Source: Armatimonadetes bacterium UBA1398
GTDB taxonomy: Bacteria > Armatimonadota > Zipacnadia > UBA1398
NCBI GenBank assembly: GCA_002305165.1
Contig: DBQI01000005.1
Location: forward strand, 1 to 10,235
Reading direction: 5' to 3'
DNA: 10,235 nt
In this document: positions 7,225 through 10,235 of the stretch, piece after piece
How positions within the stretch are numbered: the stretch's first letter is position 1
How the letters are laid out: the number at the start of each line of letters is the position of its first letter
Translations under genes and position numbers: made by a program
Notes under the pieces: generated by a model
Databases searched by the model: none
What the model was told of the DNA's origin: nothing
What the model saw: the letters and a program-made list of their open reading frames with translations, nothing else

Positions 7225-8637
7225 ATGGCAAACGGCAAGACAACCCTAGGGCTTGTGGTCGGCAACCGGGGCTTCTTCCCCGATCATCTTGTGGAATCGG
7301 GCCGCAAGCAGGTGCTGGAGGTCCTCGAGAAGGCCGGCATCAAGGTAGTGTGCCTGAGCACGAGCGACACCAAGCTCGGCGCCGTGGAGACCCGGGAGGA
7401 GGCTGAGAAGTGCGGCCGGCTCTTCCGGGAGCACACTGATGAGATCCAGGGCGTCCTGGTCACCCTTCCCAACTTCGGCGACGAGCGCGCCGTGGCGCAG
7501 ACCATGCGCGTCAGCAAGCTCGACGTTCCCGTGCTGGTCCACGCCTTCCCTGATGAGAAGGGCAAGATGGGCCTGGTGGACCGGCGCGACAGCTTCTGCG
7601 GAAAGATGTCCGCGTGCAACTGTCTCACCCAGTACGGCATCCGCTACTCCCTCACCGACAGCCACACGGTTGACCCTGGGAGCGACGAGTTCCTCGCCGA
7701 GTTGGAGCAGTTCGCCGCCGTCTCCCGCGTCGTCAGCGGCCTTCGGGGTGCGACGATCGGCGCCATCGGCACCCGGCCGCCGGCCTTCGACACCGTCCGC
7801 TGCTCGGAGAAGATCCTCGAGGCGAGCGGTATCAGCCTGGAGCCCGTGGACCTCTCCGAGATCCTCTTCGCCGTCCATGCTCTCAAGGATGACGATGACC
7901 GCGTGAAGGCCCGCGTGGACGCGGTGAAGGCGTACTTCGCCGTCTGTGACGCGCCCATCGAGGCTGTGACGAAGATCGCCAAGCTCTCCGTGGTCGTGGA
8001 TGAATGGTGCGATCAGGTCAACGCGGACGCCATCGCCTTCCAGTGCTGGACTTCCATCCAACAGAACCTGGGGGTCTGCTCCTGCGCGTCGATGAGCATG
8101 ATGAGCGACAAGCTCCGCTCCGCCGCCTGCGAGGTCGATGTCATGGGCGCCATCGCCATGCACTCCCTTGCCCTGGCCTCGAACACCCCCAGCGCAGTCC
8201 TCGACTGGAACAACAACTTCGGCGACGAGCCCGACAAGTGCGTCATGTTCCACTGCAGCAACCTCCCGAAGTCGGTCCTGCCCAACCCAACCCTCAGCAC
8301 CCAGGACATCCTGGCCGCCACCGTGGGGCGCGAGAACTCGTGGGGCACCTGCGTCGGCCGAGTGCAGACGGGCCCGATGACCTACGCGAGGCTCTCCACC
8401 GATGACCTCGAAGGCGAGATCGTTGGCTATGTGGGCGAGGGCGAGTTCACGGACGACTCCCTCGAGACGTTCGGCGGCTACGGTGTCGCCAAGGTGCCCA
8501 ACCTGCAGGACCTGCTCCGCTTCATATGCCGCATGGGATTTGAGCACCACGTCGCCATCAGCATGTCCCGAGTCGCCGCCGCAGTGCACGAGGCGTGGTC
8601 CAACTACCTGGGGTGGGGCATCTACCACCACGACTAG
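7225..8637 (+). CDS. L-fucose/L-arabinose isomerase superfamily ketol isomerase
   Basis: 470 residues from ATG 7225, with GGAGG 9 bases upstream. The protein has the FucI/AraA layout: an N-terminal Rossmann-like substrate region (LGLVVGNRGFF, VLVTLPNFGDE), a middle domain and a C-terminal barrel. Putative metal ligands are E303 in ACEVDVMGA, D327 in VLDWNNNF and H441/H442 in GFEHHVAIS. The E-to-D spacing of 24 equals that of the E337/D361 pair in E. coli FucI. It should interconvert an aldose and a ketose in the cytoplasm with Mn2+ or a similar metal. It is shorter than FucI (about 590) and is not a classical AraA (about 500), so the sugar is uncertain: D- or L-arabinose, L-fucose and related sugars are all possible. 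Cysteines cluster around 285-302 (CSCASMS). It sits between AraD and a sugar epimerase, which argues for a pentose or 6-deoxyhexose route. Confidence 0.85.
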   Translation: MANGKTTLGLVVGNRGFFPDHLVESGRKQVLEVLEKAGIKVVCLSTSDTKLGAVETREEAEKCGRLFREHTDEIQGVLVTLPNFGDERAVAQTMRVSKLDVPVLVHAFPDEKGKMGLVDRRDSFCGKMSACNCLTQYGIRYSLTDSHTVDPGSDEFLAELEQFAAVSRVVSGLRGATIGAIGTRPPAFDTVRCSEKILEASGISLEPVDLSEILFAVHALKDDDDRVKARVDAVKAYFAVCDAPIEAVTKIAKLSVVVDEWCDQVNADAIAFQCWTSIQQNLGVCSCASMSMMSDKLRSAACEVDVMGAIAMHSLALASNTPSAVLDWNNNFGDEPDKCVMFHCSNLPKSVLPNPTLSTQDILAATVGRENSWGTCVGRVQTGPMTYARLSTDDLEGEIVGYVGEGEFTDDSLETFGGYGVAKVPNLQDLLRFICRMGFEHHVAISMSRVAAAVHEAWSNYLGWGIYHHD

Positions 8638-8672
8638 GCCCTGAGCGCCGATCGGACGAGGGAGCGAGCGAT

Positions 8673-9536
8673 GTGAGCGAGCGCAAGTGGGCGTACTTGG
8701 CCTCGGTGGGCTTGGGCGACATGCCGGTGCGCCGAGTCGCGGCAGAGTTGGCGGCGATCGGCTACCGCGGCATCGAGCTGACGCTAGCGCACTTCAACCC
8801 GGCCGCCATGGACCCGGCGGCCCTCGAGCATGCCGCCCAGGATGTGGCGGCCGAGGGGCTGGCGATCAGCGAGTTGGTCGTCCAGCAGGACTGGGTCACC
8901 CGCGACGAGACCCAGCGCAGGGCCCGCATCGACCTCACCAAGGACTGCCTCCGAGCCTGCGCTGACTGCGGCATCCCAGCCATCAACGTCTTCGCGGGGC
9001 CCGCGCCGTGGGACCCTGCCGCGCCCAAGCTGGGCGTGGACATCACCGAGGACGAGGCCTATACCATGGCCGGCGCCGCGATGGAGGAGGTCTTGGCCGT
9101 CGCCGAGGACGTGGGCGTGGACGTTGCCCTCGAGGCGGTCTTCGGGATGGTCGCCCGAGACTACTACACGACCGCCGAGCTACTGCGGCGCGTGCCCTCG
9201 GAGCGGTTCAGAATCAACATGGACCCCTCCCACTTCCAGCTCTACCGGAACGATGTGCCCATGGCCGTGCGGAACCTCGCGGACCGCATCGTCCATGTCC
9301 ACCTGAAAGACGTCATCGGCGTGCCGCCGACCTGCGGCGACACGTTCCTGTTCCCGCTGCTGGGGGAGGGCCTCGTTGACTGGCCCGCCTTCTTCGCGGC
9401 CCTGGACGAGATCGGCTACGACGGCTTCTGCTCCGTGGAGTTCGAGTCGTTCAAGTACTTCTCGACGGTACTGGCTGGCGACGGCTTGGCCGCCGCGCGG
9501 CTATCCATGGAGCAGCTGCGCCGGCTCGAAGGTTGA
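8673..9536 (+). CDS. sugar (phosphate) isomerase/epimerase, xylose isomerase-like TIM barrel
   Basis: 287 residues from GTG 8673, chosen because GGGAG lies 8 bases upstream. An earlier in-frame ATG at 8595 lies inside the isomerase gene and adds non-homologous residues. The barrel shows the metal-ligand set of the D-tagatose/L-ribulose 3-epimerase and UlaE group: E154 in ALEAVFG, D184 in NMDPSHF (with H187), H210 in VHVHLKD and E256 in SVEFE. IGYRGIELT (29-37) is the usual first repeat. The likely reaction is C3 epimerisation of a ketose or ketose phosphate, but isomerase activity cannot be excluded. It follows the FucI-like isomerase after 35 bp and ends the operon; a strong hairpin starts 20 bp after the stop. 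Confidence 0.87.
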   Translation: MSERKWAYLASVGLGDMPVRRVAAELAAIGYRGIELTLAHFNPAAMDPAALEHAAQDVAAEGLAISELVVQQDWVTRDETQRRARIDLTKDCLRACADCGIPAINVFAGPAPWDPAAPKLGVDITEDEAYTMAGAAMEEVLAVAEDVGVDVALEAVFGMVARDYYTTAELLRRVPSERFRINMDPSHFQLYRNDVPMAVRNLADRIVHVHLKDVIGVPPTCGDTFLFPLLGEGLVDWPAFFAALDEIGYDGFCSVEFESFKYFSTVLAGDGLAAARLSMEQLRRLEG

Positions 9537-9556
9537 CGGTGTGGGGGTGCAAGAAG

Positions 9557-9588
9557 GAGCGGCGCCTTCCCTCGGGAGGGCGCCGCTC
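9557..9588 (+). terminator. GC-rich hairpin terminator after the sugar operon
   Basis: A 14-bp stem (GAGCGGCGCCTTCC pairing with GGAGGGCGCCGCTC, one T-G wobble) closes a CTCG tetraloop. It lies 20 bp beyond the epimerase stop. No T-run follows, so it may act as a terminator of the T-poor type common in GC-rich genomes, or as a 3' end stabiliser. Confidence 0.75.
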
Positions 9589-9920
9589 AGCCGCCAGGGT
9601 GGGAATGGGCGTGTCACCAAGAGCAGCGATCATCTCCACATGAACGTCCCGGGGGATAGTGTGTCCAGGGACCCCTAGAGTTCACTCACACAAGCACGGA
9701 TGAGTAGCTCACCGGCTTCGTCGCCAAGGCGGAGACCCAGCTCATCCACCCTCTCTCCGACATGCGCCAGGTCCTCGTACTCGGTCCCGTAGACCTTCCC
9801 GCGCTTCGGGACTGTGAACAAAGAGCCCGCGTGGATCCATTGGTACTCACCGACGCCAGCACCCGGATTTCCGGCCACATTGTGGAGCCGTCGGACCACG
9901 CATGTTAGGAAGGTTCGCAC
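9589..9920. other. 332-bp intergenic stretch without a convincing gene
   Basis: No frame on the plus strand is convincingly coding. A minus-strand frame is open from 9675 to 10136, but its codons between 9678 and 9920 end in G or C only about two thirds of the time by eye, and its upstream half lies antisense to the better-supported peptide gene at 9921. A minus-strand start at 9931 would give an 85-residue protein with no recognisable family and no ribosome site. No tRNA, repeat or CRISPR was seen. The promoter of the peptide gene probably lies near the end of this stretch, but no clear -35/-10 pair was found. Confidence 0.5.
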
Positions 9921-10085
9921 ATGAAGACTCATCGGAGGCACGAGACCCGCAAGGAGTTCGTCAAGCCCAAGCTCATCTGCTTCGGCCAGATGCACGAGAT
10001 CGTCATGCAGTCGCCGTCGCCTACGCGCTTCGAGGGTCGCGGCGGGATCTCGGGAGGGACGGCCAAGGACTTCTTCGGGAACTAG
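9921..10085 (+). CDS. 54-residue putative RiPP precursor with lasso-type leader
   Basis: ATG 9921 follows AGGAAGG (9907-9913) with a 7-base spacer, an excellent ribosome site. Of 54 codons, 49 end in G or C, as in the confirmed genes here. Residues 13-28 (FVKPKLICFGQMHEIV) match the lasso-peptide leader consensus Y-x2-P-x-L-x3-G-x5-T: F13 for Y, then P16, L18, G22, and V28 for T. The basic N-terminus (MKTHRRHETRKE) and the Gly-rich C-terminus (GRGGISGGTAKDFFGN) also fit a precursor. With the usual placement of T at -2, the core would start at Q30 and E38 would be core position 9, a permitted ring acceptor, but Gln1 is unusual (Gly is normal). An alternative core G42-N54 would place D50 at position 9. 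No B1/RRE, B2 protease or C cyclase gene is visible in the window. It could instead be another leader-dependent peptide class. Confidence 0.65.
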   Translation: MKTHRRHETRKEFVKPKLICFGQMHEIVMQSPSPTRFEGRGGISGGTAKDFFGN

Positions 10086-10091
10086 GGTGTA

Positions 10092-10105
10092 GGGCGAGCA
10101 CGCCC
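10092..10105 (+). other. small hairpin after the peptide gene
   Basis: GGGCG-AGCA-CGCCC forms a 5-bp GC stem with a 4-base loop, six bases after the peptide stop codon. Hairpins in this position often limit read-through from abundant precursor transcripts into later genes. The stem is short and there is no T-run, so its role is uncertain. Confidence 0.3.
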
Positions 10106-10205
10106 CGGAAGTATGGAGCATGATGCGCTCGACCATGGGGTGACGCTTCCAGCCGGGGCTCGCGTCTAGTCGCGTGTAGATGACGAGAAGGACTGGAGGT
10201 TTGTT

Positions 10206-10235
10206 GTGAACAGGCGTTTGTGGGTTATCGCCGCG
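10206..10235 (+). CDS. start of a further gene (partial), possible signal peptide
   Basis: GTG 10206 is preceded by GGAGG (10195-10199) with a 6-base spacer. The ten visible codons read MNRRLWVIAA, a basic then hydrophobic start typical of a signal peptide or membrane anchor. The window ends here, so the product cannot be named. It lies 120 bp after the putative RiPP precursor on the same strand, so it could belong to the same locus. Confidence 0.55.
   Translation, partial: MNRRLWVIAA

Noticed and set aside
7246..8631. 461-codon minus-strand open frame opposite the isomerase gene
   Set aside because: It is a GC-driven shadow of a well-supported FucI-like gene; the translation is low-complexity His/Gly/Val-rich and shows no family motif.
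9881..9909. TTGTGG - 17 bp - TGTTAG as a promoter for the peptide gene
   Set aside because: Only about three of six bases match in each box, and the -10 would overlap the ribosome site, leaving no room for a transcript start upstream of it.
9675..10136. Minus-strand 153-codon open frame over the intergenic stretch and the peptide gene
   Set aside because: Its 5' half lies antisense to the RiPP-like gene, which has a far better ribosome site and 91% GC3. The minus frame has weaker codon bias and no recognisable family. A shorter version starting at 9931 remains possible but unsupported.
1..10235. CRISPR arrays, tRNA/rRNA genes, insertion sequences or attachment sites
   Set aside because: No regularly spaced repeats, tRNA-like folds, transposase or integrase motifs, or terminal inverted repeats were seen by eye on either strand.

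Overview
The window is GC-rich bacterial chromosome, tightly packed. Most genes use G- or C-ending codons (about 86% in a stretch of 84 codons counted in the araD-like gene) and several starts are GTG. An outer-membrane beta-barrel protein and a Tat-exported oxidoreductase indicate a diderm. The mix of a Gfo/Idh/MocA oxidoreductase, a Tat aldo/keto reductase and sugar isomerases/epimerases is typical of uncultured polysaccharide-degrading lineages (Planctomycetota, Armatimonadota, FCB-type phyla). I cannot place it more precisely.

Layout. 1-33: possible tail of an upstream gene. 101-1387 (+): three-part protein with an HsdR-N-like PD-(D/E)xK nuclease domain, a winged-helix-like middle and a C-terminal RAMA domain, probably a modification-sensing defence nuclease. 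1384-2463 (-): PorV/FadL-like outer-membrane barrel whose stop codon overlaps that of the nuclease gene. 2609-4683 (+): two-gene unit of a Gfo/Idh/MocA oxidoreductase and a Tat-signal aldo/keto reductase. 4704-6397 (-): type II restriction-modification operon, with a beta-class SPPYW methyltransferase translationally coupled by an ATGA overlap to an XhoI/PaeR7I-family endonuclease. 6517-9536 (+): sugar operon of L-ribulose-5-phosphate 4-epimerase (AraD), a FucI/AraA-superfamily isomerase and a TIM-barrel sugar epimerase, closed by a strong GC hairpin. 9921-10085 (+): a 54-residue peptide that looks like a lasso-type RiPP precursor. 10206-end (+): start of a further gene, cut by the window edge.

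How they may work together. The three-gene operon gives aldose-ketose isomerisation, ketose (or ketose-phosphate) epimerisation and the AraD step leading to D-xylulose 5-phosphate; no kinase or transporter is in the window. The oxidoreductase/AKR pair may handle related sugars or polyols. The restriction-modification cassette sits on the opposite strand between these two sugar units and its methyltransferase has a lower GC3 (about 74% over 84 codons), which fits horizontal insertion.

The most interesting items are the RiPP-like precursor at 9921, the nuclease-RAMA fusion at 101, a strong internal Shine-Dalgarno plus ATG just after the Tat signal of the AKR (possible dual localisation), and the unusual pairing of an XhoI-type nuclease with a beta-class methyltransferase.
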